A DNA stretch of 64,000 bases from Pseudomonadota bacterium. GTDB taxonomy: Bacteria > Pseudomonadota > Gammaproteobacteria > Steroidobacterales > Steroidobacteraceae. The position numbers were made by a program, and so were the translations under genes. Below, piece by piece: positions 1 through 7,590 of the stretch; position 1 is the stretch's first letter, and each line of letters opens with the position of its first letter. Under the pieces are notes generated by a model, which made no database searches, was not told the origin of the DNA, and worked only from the letters and a program-made list of their open reading frames with translations. The DNA lies in NCBI GenBank assembly GCA_016720075.1, contig JADJXW010000001.1:558001-622000 (forward strand), in the 5' to 3' direction.

Positions 1-79
1 ACAGGGCAGGTCCCTTCAGTTCATATCGGATATCGCCGCACAGGCAGCCGCCTGTGAGAATGCCGGGCCAGTCCTGCAT
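1..79 (-). CDS. GFA-family (glutathione-dependent formaldehyde-activating enzyme-like) protein, N-terminus only
   Basis: Only the first 26 codons lie in the window; the gene runs off the left edge. The reading begins MQDWPGILTGG and continues with the short signature GGCLCGDIRYEL, the hallmark N-terminal zinc-binding stretch of the GFA/CENP-V family (two cysteines in a CxC arrangement). A strong AGGAGGA ribosome site lies 5-6 bases before the ATG, which fixes the start. The family binds zinc in a Mss4-like fold; most bacterial members have no proven substrate, so formaldehyde chemistry should not be assumed. It is divergent from the DUF3228 gene. Confidence 0.75.
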   Translation of the reverse strand, partial: MQDWPGILTGGCLCGDIRYELKGPAL

Positions 80-147
80 GGTCGTCCTCCTGGGTCCGCG
101 CGGGACGATACCATTTCCACCCGGACGCGCGAGGCACAGGAGTCGTA

Positions 148-702
148 ATGCGAATCGTGATGACGGAGTTTGCGCGGCCGCGGCTTTTCCCACGGGAGTC
201 GCGGCGCAACACCATCCAGGACATCAGCGCCGCGCAGTTCGAGCGCCACCTGAACGAGCATGCACCGCTGAAGGTGCTGCCGGGCTATGCGCCGTTCTGC
301 ACGCTTCACGTTCATCGCAACTGGACGTCAACCCGCTGTCTCACGGTCCCGGTCACCGACGCAAACCGGCACCAGTTGCGCACCGCCTACGAGGCTCGCA
401 ACAGCGCCGAGTTGCCGGTGCTGGTGCGGTGGTTTGAAGGCATGGAACCGCCCGTGGCCAGTTATCTGATTCCCATCCTCTACAGCCGCGAGCAGTTGGC
501 GAGCGAGGGTTCGCCCATCGAAGCGGACTTCGGCGTTGTCGGCTGCATGTACACCAGCGAGCCGGAGGAGATTCCCATGGCGCCCATCACGATGATGCGC
601 AATGCGCTGGGCGTGGCGGAGGGTGGTTCCGGCGTGCCGCTGGACCGCCGGGCCTACTCACGCAGCGTGGCGTTCTGGAGCGCCAACGCCAACTGGCGGT
701 GA
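148..702 (+). CDS. DUF3228 family protein
   Basis: A 184-residue soluble protein with no signal peptide or membrane segment. The overall sequence, including the Tyr-Glu-Ala-Arg segment and the stretch ending in FWSANANWR, resembles the DUF3228 family, for which no function is established. An AGGAG ribosome site sits about 7 bases upstream of the ATG. It is followed after 32 bases by the FmdB-like gene, so the two may be co-transcribed. Family assignment is from recall of the sequence pattern, not a search. Confidence 0.7.
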   Translation: MRIVMTEFARPRLFPRESRRNTIQDISAAQFERHLNEHAPLKVLPGYAPFCTLHVHRNWTSTRCLTVPVTDANRHQLRTAYEARNSAELPVLVRWFEGMEPPVASYLIPILYSREQLASEGSPIEADFGVVGCMYTSEPEEIPMAPITMMRNALGVAEGGSGVPLDRRAYSRSVAFWSANANWR

Positions 703-734
703 TCCGCGGCATGGGTCGGCGCTAGACTCCCGCA

Positions 735-995
735 ATGCCTATCCATGATTTCCAGTGCCGAGGCTGTTCGAAGCGATTCGAGCTGCTCGTGCTTCCCAAT
801 GAAAAGCCAAAGTGCCCGGGCTGCGGTTCCGGCAAGCTCGAGCGGCTGTTTTCAGGCGGCGCCGCGGTAAGCACTTCGCGCACGCGCGCGCGGACGACAG
901 CGGTGGCGCGCAGCAAGGCCGGGGCCGTGAAGAAGGAAAAGGATCATGCGCATGCCGAGTACATGCGCAACCACATCAAGGATCACGGCGGCTAG
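735..995 (+). CDS. FmdB-like zinc ribbon protein
   Basis: An 86-residue protein whose N-terminal 30 residues hold two CxxC knuckles (C8/C11 and C27/C30), the zinc ribbon of the FmdB/CxxC_CXXC_SSSS regulatory family. The C-terminal half is basic and low in complexity, rich in Arg, Lys, Ala and Thr, and may touch nucleic acid. The family was named after a putative regulator in methylotrophs, but members are widespread and mostly uncharacterised. The last 20 bases overlap the 3' end of the convergent SMP-30-like gene. Confidence 0.8.
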   Translation: MPIHDFQCRGCSKRFELLVLPNEKPKCPGCGSGKLERLFSGGAAVSTSRTRARTTAVARSKAGAVKKEKDHAHAEYMRNHIKDHGG

Positions 996-2004
996 AAGCG
1001 ATCCGTTTCCACGCAATGCGGGGAGCGCCACGCAGCGTCATGAACAAAGTGCCGTCGATCTCCATGCCCCCGCAGGCATAGTTCGTGAGCTCACTGCCCG
1101 GGCCGGCCAGCAGGTTCGTGACGGCGCCGGAGGACGGATCGATTCGCGCGACAAGCCAGGGCTGCGGGCACGATGCGCCGCAGGCGGCGATGTCGCGCAC
1201 ACGGGCGCGCTGCCCACCTACGATCAGCGAATCATCCGGGGCGCGATGGATGTTGTCCGGGCGGAAGTCCAGCGGCATCGCCCGCGTCGCTCCCAGGACG
1301 CGATCAAATACCAGCAGCTGCTGCGAGGCCCAGGCGCTGATGTACAGCGTGCGCTCATCGGTGCTGGTCTCGATGCCATTCGCGCCCGGGATGGCGCCAG
1401 TGGGCAGCATCTTCCACCCGCGGTCGGCATGCCATTCCCACACGCCACCGGTGGGTTCGCCCCGGTCCATTCGATTCCATGCGTCCCGGTCATCCGGGTC
1501 ATGGAAGCTCGACACCAGCATGCCCCCATCGGCAAGCGGCACCACGGCGTTCGCCAGCGTGCCCTTCGGCATCGGCACGCAGCCTGCCCAGGTAAGAACG
1601 GGTTCCGGGCGCATCTCCACCTGAAAGAATTCTATGGCGTGGCGATCACCGTGATTGGCGGCCAGCAGCATCGGCGGTCGGCCCTGGCCCGCAGCCCGAA
1701 TGCCCAGGCCGTCGAGGGACATGCGCCCGGGCTGCAGCGGGCCCGGGCAGATGTCGCGGAATTCCCGCTGCATGCCGAGTCCCTGTCGGGTCGACGGAAA
1801 CAGCGCTCGCGAACGCTTGCTGCGGCTGTCGATCAGGTACAGATGGGCGGGAGCGCCGATGTTCAGGCCGCTGGCGATCAGCCAGCGCGTGCCGGGAATC
1901 CGCGCGAGGTCTTCGCTGGCAACGGGGCCGCAGATCGCCTCGATGCCGTTGTCTGGCGGGCACGCCATCGACAGCGCCGCGGCAAGCGCGAAGGTGGGCA
2001 GCAA
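976..2004 (-). CDS. SMP-30/gluconolactonase-like beta-propeller protein, probably exported
   Basis: A 342-residue protein with a short hydrophobic N-terminus (signal-like, ending near ALSMAC) and a six-bladed propeller-type sequence. The motif GANGIETSTD followed by TLYISAW is typical of the SMP-30/LRE and paraoxonase-like group, where Asn and Asp bind calcium. It is the last gene of the leftward sugar-acid set, starting one base after the MFS transporter stop. The start appears to be TTG; no better ATG exists upstream in frame. In this setting a lactonase acting on an aldonic or ketoaldonic lactone is plausible but unproven. The 3' end overlaps the fmdB-like gene by 20 bases. Confidence 0.65.
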   Translation of the reverse strand: MLPTFALAAALSMACPPDNGIEAICGPVASEDLARIPGTRWLIASGLNIGAPAHLYLIDSRSKRSRALFPSTRQGLGMQREFRDICPGPLQPGRMSLDGLGIRAAGQGRPPMLLAANHGDRHAIEFFQVEMRPEPVLTWAGCVPMPKGTLANAVVPLADGGMLVSSFHDPDDRDAWNRMDRGEPTGGVWEWHADRGWKMLPTGAIPGANGIETSTDERTLYISAWASQQLLVFDRVLGATRAMPLDFRPDNIHRAPDDSLIVGGQRARVRDIAACGASCPQPWLVARIDPSSGAVTNLLAGPGSELTNYACGGMEIDGTLFMTLRGAPRIAWKRIASSRRDP

Positions 2005-2005
2005 G

Positions 2006-3331
2006 CTAGTGCTGCTCCCGCGCGCGCAGCTCGCGATAAGGGCGCCGAGCGAGGGCCAGCAGCACGAACAGTGCCGGCGCTGCGAACCCGATGACGATCG
2101 ACATGCTGTAGCGGATGTCCTTCGGGTCGTGGAAGACGTGGTCCGTCATGAAGCCCACGATCATGGGTCCGATGGTCAGGCCGACGAGCGTGGTGATCGT
2201 GATGTAGATGGCGCTGACCTGTGCGCGGGCGCGGTTCGGCACGATGAGCTGCAGTGCGGTGCCTGCGCAGGCATAGGGCACATTCGCCAGGAAGACGGTC
2301 GGCGCCAGCATCATCAGGGCGAGCGGCGCCGTGGGCATCAACGGCGCGAGCGCGCCAAAAAACCCGCAACCCACGAAGCCCGCCATGGCCGCCTTCAGAG
2401 GCGCATCCAGCACACCGCGGCTGGCGAGTCGATCGCTGAGCCATCCGCCGAAGTACGCGCCCGCGGTGCCGAACGTGAGCATGATCAGGCCGAAGCCCAT
2501 TCCCACCTGCGCCGGGTTCCAGCCCCAGGTGCGCTGGAACAGCGCCGGCGTCCAGATGCCGACCGCATATGAGACCACCGGCACCATGGCGAAACCGGCC
2601 AGCATCGGTATCAGTGCCTTGCTGCGCGCACGAACGATACCGACCACCTCGCCAGCGGGCAGCGAGCTCGCGCCGCCGGTGCCGCGACGAATCGGCTCGC
2701 GATAGAGAAGGAACGCAGGCACCAGCAGCAGGCCCGGCGCGCCGATCAGCAGGAAGGCTGCCTGCCAGGGCGCGAGCGATGCCAGCGGTCCGCCGGCGAG
2801 CACCGGTGAAGTGGTGAGCCACTGCAGCAGCGCGCCGCCGCCGATGAAGGCCAGGCCCTGGCCCACCGGCGAGCTCATCAGGAAAGCGCCGACGGGTTTG
2901 CCGAGTTTCTCGGGAGGGAACAGGTCGCTCAGCATCGAGAAGCCGGCGGGCGTCAGGCTGGCCTCGCCAACGGCCACGCCGATCCGCGTGAGGAACAGCT
3001 GCACATAGGTGCGTGCAAGGCCCGAGGCCATCGCGAACAGGCTCCAGAACGCGAGCGCGATGCCGATGATCAGGCGTCGCTCGTAGCGGTCTGCCAGCCG
3101 TCCGATGGGGATGCAGGCGGTGATGTAGAACAGTCCGAAGGCCACGCCCTGCAGCGCGGCGAAGCTCGTGTCGTCGAGGGCGAAGGCTTCCTTGATCGGC
3201 CCGACCATCAGGTTGATGACCGTGCGATCCCACTGCGAGACGATGCTGGCAAGCGCCAGCAGCAGCACCGCCAGCCAGCCGCGCGAGGCCGGTGGCCAGG
3301 CCGGCGCGGTGTCGTTGCCCCCCGTGTTCAT
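2006..3331 (-). CDS. MFS transporter (spinster-like), putative sugar-acid uptake
   Basis: A 441-residue protein with about 12 hydrophobic segments. The first helix pair carries the segment SQWDRTVINLMVGPIKEAF, and the loop between helices 2 and 3 has the MFS signature GRLADRYERR. This places it in the Major Facilitator Superfamily, most like the spinster-type transporters common in gammaproteobacterial and sphingomonad catabolic clusters. It lies between the lyase gene (9-base gap) and the SMP-30 gene (1-base gap), so it is almost surely in the same operon and probably imports the sugar acid that the cluster breaks down. The substrate cannot be read from sequence. Confidence 0.85.
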   Translation of the reverse strand: MNTGGNDTAPAWPPASRGWLAVLLLALASIVSQWDRTVINLMVGPIKEAFALDDTSFAALQGVAFGLFYITACIPIGRLADRYERRLIIGIALAFWSLFAMASGLARTYVQLFLTRIGVAVGEASLTPAGFSMLSDLFPPEKLGKPVGAFLMSSPVGQGLAFIGGGALLQWLTTSPVLAGGPLASLAPWQAAFLLIGAPGLLLVPAFLLYREPIRRGTGGASSLPAGEVVGIVRARSKALIPMLAGFAMVPVVSYAVGIWTPALFQRTWGWNPAQVGMGFGLIMLTFGTAGAYFGGWLSDRLASRGVLDAPLKAAMAGFVGCGFFGALAPLMPTAPLALMMLAPTVFLANVPYACAGTALQLIVPNRARAQVSAIYITITTLVGLTIGPMIVGFMTDHVFHDPKDIRYSMSIVIGFAAPALFVLLALARRPYRELRAREQH

Positions 3332-3340
3332 GCGGCTCGC

Positions 3341-4291
3341 CTAGAGCCGATCGTCGATCGGGGTGCGGACGAAACCGGCGGGAAACTCTTCGACCTTGTT
3401 GCCGACGATGGTGTATTCCTTGCGCTGCCCGCCGAATCGAGACTGCAGCTCCATGTAGCTCTGCGGGTCGAACAGCGGTGTTGCGCTCATGCCCTTGATG
3501 CCGGTGGCGTCTTCCTTCATGCAGGTGTAGCTCACGCCCTGCTCGGCGAAGTTGCGCTTGCCGTGCTCCAGCATGCCGTCCATCGCGGCCTTCAGCGTGT
3601 AGTGCGTGGTGAGGAAATTGAAGCCGAGCGCATAGCATTCCTCGGCGGTGATCTCGGGCACCCCGTTCCACGTGGCCACGTCCGGGTACATCTTCCAGCC
3701 CGGCACGCCCTTGGCGACGCGGCGCGCATCCTCGATCTTCGTCAGCTTGACCACGGTGGTCATCTCGGCGCCCAGTTCATGCGCCATGCGCATGCGCTCG
3801 ATGCCCTCGTCGAGCTGCGTGGCCGGGTCGGCGTTGGTGCGGGCGATCAGGATGCAGTCGGTGCCATCGAGCGCAGCAAGGGCCGCGCGCACCTTCTCGT
3901 AGTACTTCTCGCGCGGCAGCAGTTCAGTGCTTTCTTCCATGTCGCCAGCGTCTTCCAGCTGAATGGCCTTCGCGCCGGCCATCACCATGCGACGCGCAGA
4001 GCGGTACACCGCGATGGGGCCGCCGAAACCATCTTCGATGTCGGCAGCCAGCGGAATGCCCGAGGTCTGGCTGATGCGGCTGGTGATCCACTCCAGATCC
4101 GTGAGATTCGTGAAGCCATAATCGATGACGCCGTTCATCGCGATGGAGACTTCACCACCGCTGAGCATCATCGCGGGGAATCCCACCATCTCGACCGCGC
4201 GCGCCGAGGCGCAGTCGTAGACGCAGGGCGCCATCACGCATTGGGTGGATTCGCGCAGCAGTTTGCGCAGGGATTTGGATTTTCTGGCCAT
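3341..4291 (-). CDS. Isocitrate lyase/PEP mutase superfamily protein
   Basis: The ATG at 4291 is chosen because GAGGA lies 5 bases upstream; it gives 316 residues. The core motifs are those of the superfamily: a metal-binding ADIEDGFGG, then AKAIQLED and ILIARTNA. Superfamily members form or cleave C-C or C-P bonds of oxaloacetate-like acids using Mg. The usual KKCGH-type catalytic loop of isocitrate and methylisocitrate lyases is not present after QLED; the stretch there reads DMEESTELLPREK. The enzyme is therefore unlikely to be a true isocitrate lyase and may be a decarboxylase or aldolase-type member. It sits in the leftward sugar-acid operon. Confidence 0.8.
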   Translation of the reverse strand: MARKSKSLRKLLRESTQCVMAPCVYDCASARAVEMVGFPAMMLSGGEVSIAMNGVIDYGFTNLTDLEWITSRISQTSGIPLAADIEDGFGGPIAVYRSARRMVMAGAKAIQLEDAGDMEESTELLPREKYYEKVRAALAALDGTDCILIARTNADPATQLDEGIERMRMAHELGAEMTTVVKLTKIEDARRVAKGVPGWKMYPDVATWNGVPEITAEECYALGFNFLTTHYTLKAAMDGMLEHGKRNFAEQGVSYTCMKEDATGIKGMSATPLFDPQSYMELQSRFGGQRKEYTIVGNKVEEFPAGFVRTPIDDRL

Positions 4292-4346
4292 GGCGTCCTC
4301 GAGGGTTTGCGGTTGCCGCTCGGCTGGCGGCTTTTCCCGGACGATA

Positions 4347-5122
4347 TCAGAACGGCGTGGCGGGCAGCGGCTGGCCATGCAGCCAGGCATCGAGGTTGGC
4401 CAGCACCAGGTCGGCCATGTGCTTGCGCGTCTCGTGGGTGGCGCTGGCGACATGCGGCGTCAGCACGGTATTGGGAAGGCTGCGCAGCGCCTCGGGCACA
4501 TGCGGCTCGTTTTCGTACACGTCCAGTCCGGCGCCCGCCAGCCTGCCCTCGGCCAGGGCTGCCGCAAGCGCAGTCTCATCCACCACAGCGCCGCGCGAAA
4601 TATTCACGAGGTAGCCCTGCGGGCCCAGCGCCTCAATGACGGTTGCATCCACAAGGTGACGCGTTGCGGCGTTGGCGGGGCAGGCCACGACCAGCACATC
4701 GCTGGCGCGCGCCAGTGAATGCACATCCGCGTGATACGGCCAGGCGACGGCCTTTTCCCGCGGACCCGACCAGCACACCGGTCCGAACGGCGTCAGTCGC
4801 TGCGCGATCGCATGGCCGATCTGCCCAAGTCCCAGGATGCCGAAGCGCCGGCCGGTAACCTTGCGGGCCAACGGGCGCTCGGCGCGTGGCCACTGGCCGG
4901 ACCGCACATGGGCGTCACTGGCGGGGATGTCGCGCAGCAGCGCGATGGTAAGCCCCACCGCAAGGTCGGCCACGTCCTCCGCCAGCGTCGCTCGCGCAGC
5001 AATGCCTGCCGTGAAATCTCGTCGAGATCGAACCAGCGCACAACCTCGAAGCGCTGCGCGATGCCGGATTCCAGGTATGCCGAGAACGGCGACATCTGCA
5101 GGGCGATGGGACGCGCGCTCAT
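4347..5122 (-). pseudogene. Broken 2-hydroxyacid dehydrogenase (D-isomer specific family)
   Basis: The C-terminal part is in good order: GILGLGQIGHAIAQ (Rossmann loop), NISRGAVVDE and a final TPHVASATHE with the catalytic His. The frame begins with EDVADLAVGL, which in intact proteins lies near residue 100. The true N-terminus, MSARPIALQMSPFSAYL, is found in another frame from 5122 and is lost after about 45 codons near position 5000. About 50 codons of the substrate-binding domain are absent, and the frame changes. The gene abuts idnO (2 bases), as expected for an operon member that once made a 2-keto-acid reductase such as a 2-ketogluconate reductase. A local assembly error cannot be ruled out. 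Confidence 0.75.
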
Positions 5123-5124
5123 GT

Positions 5125-5886
5125 TCAGATGACCGCCGTGATGCCGCCGTCCACGTACAGCATCTGCCCGTTGACGAAATCCGAGGCGCGGGACGCCAGG
5201 AAAACCGCGGCGCCGTGCAGATCCTCGAGCCTGCCCCAGCGACCGGCCGGCGTGCGCTTGCGCAGCCAGGAATCGAACTCGGAATTTTCGACCAGCGCCT
5301 TGTTCAGCGGCGTGTCGAAATAGCCGGGGCAGATGGCATTGATCTGCAGTCCGTGGCCGGCCCAGTCCGCGCACATGCCGCGCGTCAGGTTGCGCACCGC
5401 ACCCTTGGTGGCGGTGTACGGGGCAATGGTCGGTCGCGCCAGTTCGCACTGCACGCTGCCGATGTTGATGATCTTGCCGCGACCGCGCGGGATCATGTGC
5501 CGGGCCACCGCGCGCCCCACGAAGAAGACGCTGTCCAGGTTGTGCGCGACGAGGGCGTGCCAGTCCGCGTCGGTAAATTTGTCGAGCGGTCCACGTCGCT
5601 GTATGCCGGCGTTGTTGACCAGGATGTCGAGCGGGCCGAAATGGGCCTCGATGGCGTCGACGCCCGCATTGACCTGCGTGGCATCGGTTACGTCGAACGA
5701 ACTCACGTCCACGCGTGCGCCGGTGGCGCGGATCACCGCGGCGGCTTCATCCAGTGCGGCCTGGGTGCGTCCGTTGATGATCACGTGTGCGCCAGCCGAG
5801 GCCAGTGCGGTGGCGATGGCGTGGCCGATGCCGCGCGAGGCGCCGGTGATGAGCGCGCGGCGCCCGGAGAGGTCGAAGGGGTTCAC
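5125..5886 (-). CDS. idnO: SDR dehydrogenase, gluconate 5-dehydrogenase type
   Basis: A 253-residue classical short-chain dehydrogenase with the cofactor loop TGASRGIG, the NNAG motif and the YTATK active site. It carries segments that mark the IdnO/gluconate 5-dehydrogenase branch: NNAGIQRRGPL, LTRGMC, KALVEN, and ASDFVNG close to the end. IdnO reduces 5-ketogluconate to D-gluconate with NAD(P)H. It is the first gene of the leftward set and faces the IdnD-like gene across 60 bases, matching the L-idonate route (idonate to 5-ketogluconate to gluconate to 6-phosphogluconate). Confidence 0.85.
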   Translation of the reverse strand: MNPFDLSGRRALITGASRGIGHAIATALASAGAHVIINGRTQAALDEAAAVIRATGARVDVSSFDVTDATQVNAGVDAIEAHFGPLDILVNNAGIQRRGPLDKFTDADWHALVAHNLDSVFFVGRAVARHMIPRGRGKIINIGSVQCELARPTIAPYTATKGAVRNLTRGMCADWAGHGLQINAICPGYFDTPLNKALVENSEFDSWLRKRTPAGRWGRLEDLHGAAVFLASRASDFVNGQMLYVDGGITAVI

Positions 5887-5916
5887 CGGCGAATTCTAGC
5901 CATGCCGCAGGGCTTT

Positions 5917-5924
5917 TGTTACCG
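5917..5924. promoter_or_regulatory. Possible GntR/IdnR-type operator half-site
   Basis: TGTTACCG matches one half of the TGTTACC-centred palindrome known for the gluconate and idonate repressors of enterobacteria. It lies in the 60-base divergent region between the idnO-like and idnD-like genes, 22 bases before the idnD ATG. The other half is poorly matched, so this is suggestive only. No regulator gene is in the module. Confidence 0.25.
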
Positions 5925-5946
5925 TGATCGCGGAGGAGACAGAACA

Positions 5947-7002
5947 ATGCTTGCCGCCGTCTGCCACGGAAAGAAAGACCTGCGCATCGACACACTGGCC
6001 GACCGGGCGCTGGTGGCGGGCGAGGTGCGCGTGGCTGTGGCCTATGGCGGCATATGTGGCTCCGACCTGCACTATTACCATCGCGGTGCGGTGGGTGATT
6101 TCGCGGTGCGCGAGCCGCTGGTGCTGGGGCACGAGATCTCCGGCCTCGTCATCGAGGCGGGTCCCCAGGTGCGGGGCCTCACTGCAGGCATGAAGGCCGC
6201 GCTGGATCCCAGCCGACCCTGCCTTGCGTGCCGATACTGCCGTGCTGGTCGCAGCAACCTGTGCACCGACATGTGGTTCCTCGGCAGCGCCGGTCGCATG
6301 CCTCATTCCCAGGGTGGTTTCGCGCAGCACCTGATCCTGCGCCAGGACCAGATCATGCCGGTCGCGCACGATGCCGACCTGCAACTCATCGCGATGGCCG
6401 AGCCGCTGTCGGTCGCGCTGCATGCCGTCAACCAGGCTGGCCCGCTGAATGGCCGGCGAGTCATCGTGACGGGGTCTGGTCCCATCGGCCTGCTCACTGC
6501 CCGTGCCGCCCGCAATGCGGGCGCGATCGAAGTGGTCTGCACCGACGTCGAGGATGCGCCACTGGCCGTGGCCACCGCCTCCATGGGAGCTACGGGAACC
6601 GTCAATGTGCGCAAGGACCCCGAGGGCCTCGCCCGATTCGCGGCCGACGATGCGGCTTTCGATGTGGCCTTCGAGGCTTCCGGTTCGCCCGACGCGCTTG
6701 CCTCGCTGTTCAGGGTGTTGCGGCGCGGAGGACGCGTTGTGCAGGTGGGCATGCTGCCGCCCGGAACGGCACCGGTGCCGGTGAACCTGCTGCAATCGCG
6801 GGAGTTCGAGTTCATCGGCGCATTCCGGGCCAATGGCGAATTCCGGCTTGCCGTGGAGTTGATCTCGCGTGGCGCGGTGAATGTGGCGCCCATACTCTCC
6901 GGCACCTATCCGCTCGCGAGCGCGGTGGATGCGCTGGAACTGGCGGGTGATCGCTCCAGGGTCATCAAGCTGCAGCTCGCCCTCAGCGCCAGCGCCGCCT
7001 GA
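5947..7002 (+). CDS. idnD: Zinc-dependent L-idonate 5-dehydrogenase-like alcohol dehydrogenase
   Basis: The ATG at 5947, preceded by GGAGGAGAC, gives 351 residues. It is a medium-chain dehydrogenase: the catalytic zinc Cys in YGGICGSDLHYY, then GHE, the structural-zinc lobe with four cysteines (CLACRYCRAGRSNLC), and the Rossmann loop GSGPIGLL. The MLAAVCHGKKDLR start and the HSQGGFAQHL stretch resemble IdnD, which oxidises L-idonate to 5-ketogluconate. Two bases separate it from the gluconokinase. Sorbitol or threonine dehydrogenase function is an alternative, but neighbours favour sugar-acid oxidation. Confidence 0.82.
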   Translation: MLAAVCHGKKDLRIDTLADRALVAGEVRVAVAYGGICGSDLHYYHRGAVGDFAVREPLVLGHEISGLVIEAGPQVRGLTAGMKAALDPSRPCLACRYCRAGRSNLCTDMWFLGSAGRMPHSQGGFAQHLILRQDQIMPVAHDADLQLIAMAEPLSVALHAVNQAGPLNGRRVIVTGSGPIGLLTARAARNAGAIEVVCTDVEDAPLAVATASMGATGTVNVRKDPEGLARFAADDAAFDVAFEASGSPDALASLFRVLRRGGRVVQVGMLPPGTAPVPVNLLQSREFEFIGAFRANGEFRLAVELISRGAVNVAPILSGTYPLASAVDALELAGDRSRVIKLQLALSASAA

Positions 7003-7004
7003 TC

Positions 7005-7508
7005 ATGCCGGCCTCGCCCCCACTGCGCCTCGTCGTGATGGGGCCCAGCGGTTGTGGCAAAAGCACCCTCGCGCGGGCCCTGGCCCAGGCGCTCGATTGT
7101 CGACTGGTGGAAGGCGATGAGCTGCATCCGCCGGCCAATGTCCGGAAGATGCAGTCGGGTCAGCCACTTGATGACGCGGATCGTGCGCCGTGGCTGGATG
7201 CGGTCGCCGCCGCGCTGGCTCGAAACGACTCGACAGGAGTTGTCGCCACCTGCTCGGCGCTCAAGCGTCGCTATCGCGATCAGCTTCGCGCTGCCGGGCA
7301 CATCACCTTCATCCTTCCATTCAGTCCGCGCGAAGTGTTGGCCGAGCGCCTGGCCAAACGTGCCGGACATTTCATGCCGGCATCCCTGCTTGATTCGCAG
7401 TTGGGCGATCTGGAGCCTTTGGCTGAAGATGAAGCCGGATTCGCGATCGACGGCACGGCGAGCGTGGAATCGCAGATTGCCATCATGCTCTCGCGGCTTG
7501 GCCGCTGA
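7005..7508 (+). CDS. Gluconokinase (GntK/IdnK family)
   Basis: A 167-residue P-loop kinase of normal length for the family. It has the Walker A GPSGCGKST at residues 13-21, then the gluconokinase pattern EGDELHPPANVRKM, the downstream ATCSALKRRYRD and a GHFMPASLLDSQ lid region. It phosphorylates D-gluconate to 6-phosphogluconate, feeding the Entner-Doudoroff or pentose phosphate route. It follows the IdnD-like gene by 2 bases, so the pair is one transcription unit. The start is ATG at 7005; a weak ribosome site lies within the idnD 3' end. Confidence 0.92.
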   Translation: MPASPPLRLVVMGPSGCGKSTLARALAQALDCRLVEGDELHPPANVRKMQSGQPLDDADRAPWLDAVAAALARNDSTGVVATCSALKRRYRDQLRAAGHITFILPFSPREVLAERLAKRAGHFMPASLLDSQLGDLEPLAEDEAGFAIDGTASVESQIAIMLSRLGR

Positions 7509-7590
7509 ACGGCGGCCTCCCGAGCCAGGCAGCCTGGACGGGCCATCGCCAGCAGCGATTGTTTGTGTGCGCCCCGGCAGTCGGGTAATC

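Noticed and set aside
1878..3671. A 597-codon minus-strand frame overlapping the MFS gene
   Set aside because: Arg/Ala-rich shadow in a different frame of the clear 12-helix transporter; no domain recognised.
4837..5946. Long in-frame upstream extension of the IdnD-like gene
   Set aside because: It overlaps idnO and the broken dehydrogenase antisense; the ATG at 5947 has an excellent ribosome site and matches family length.
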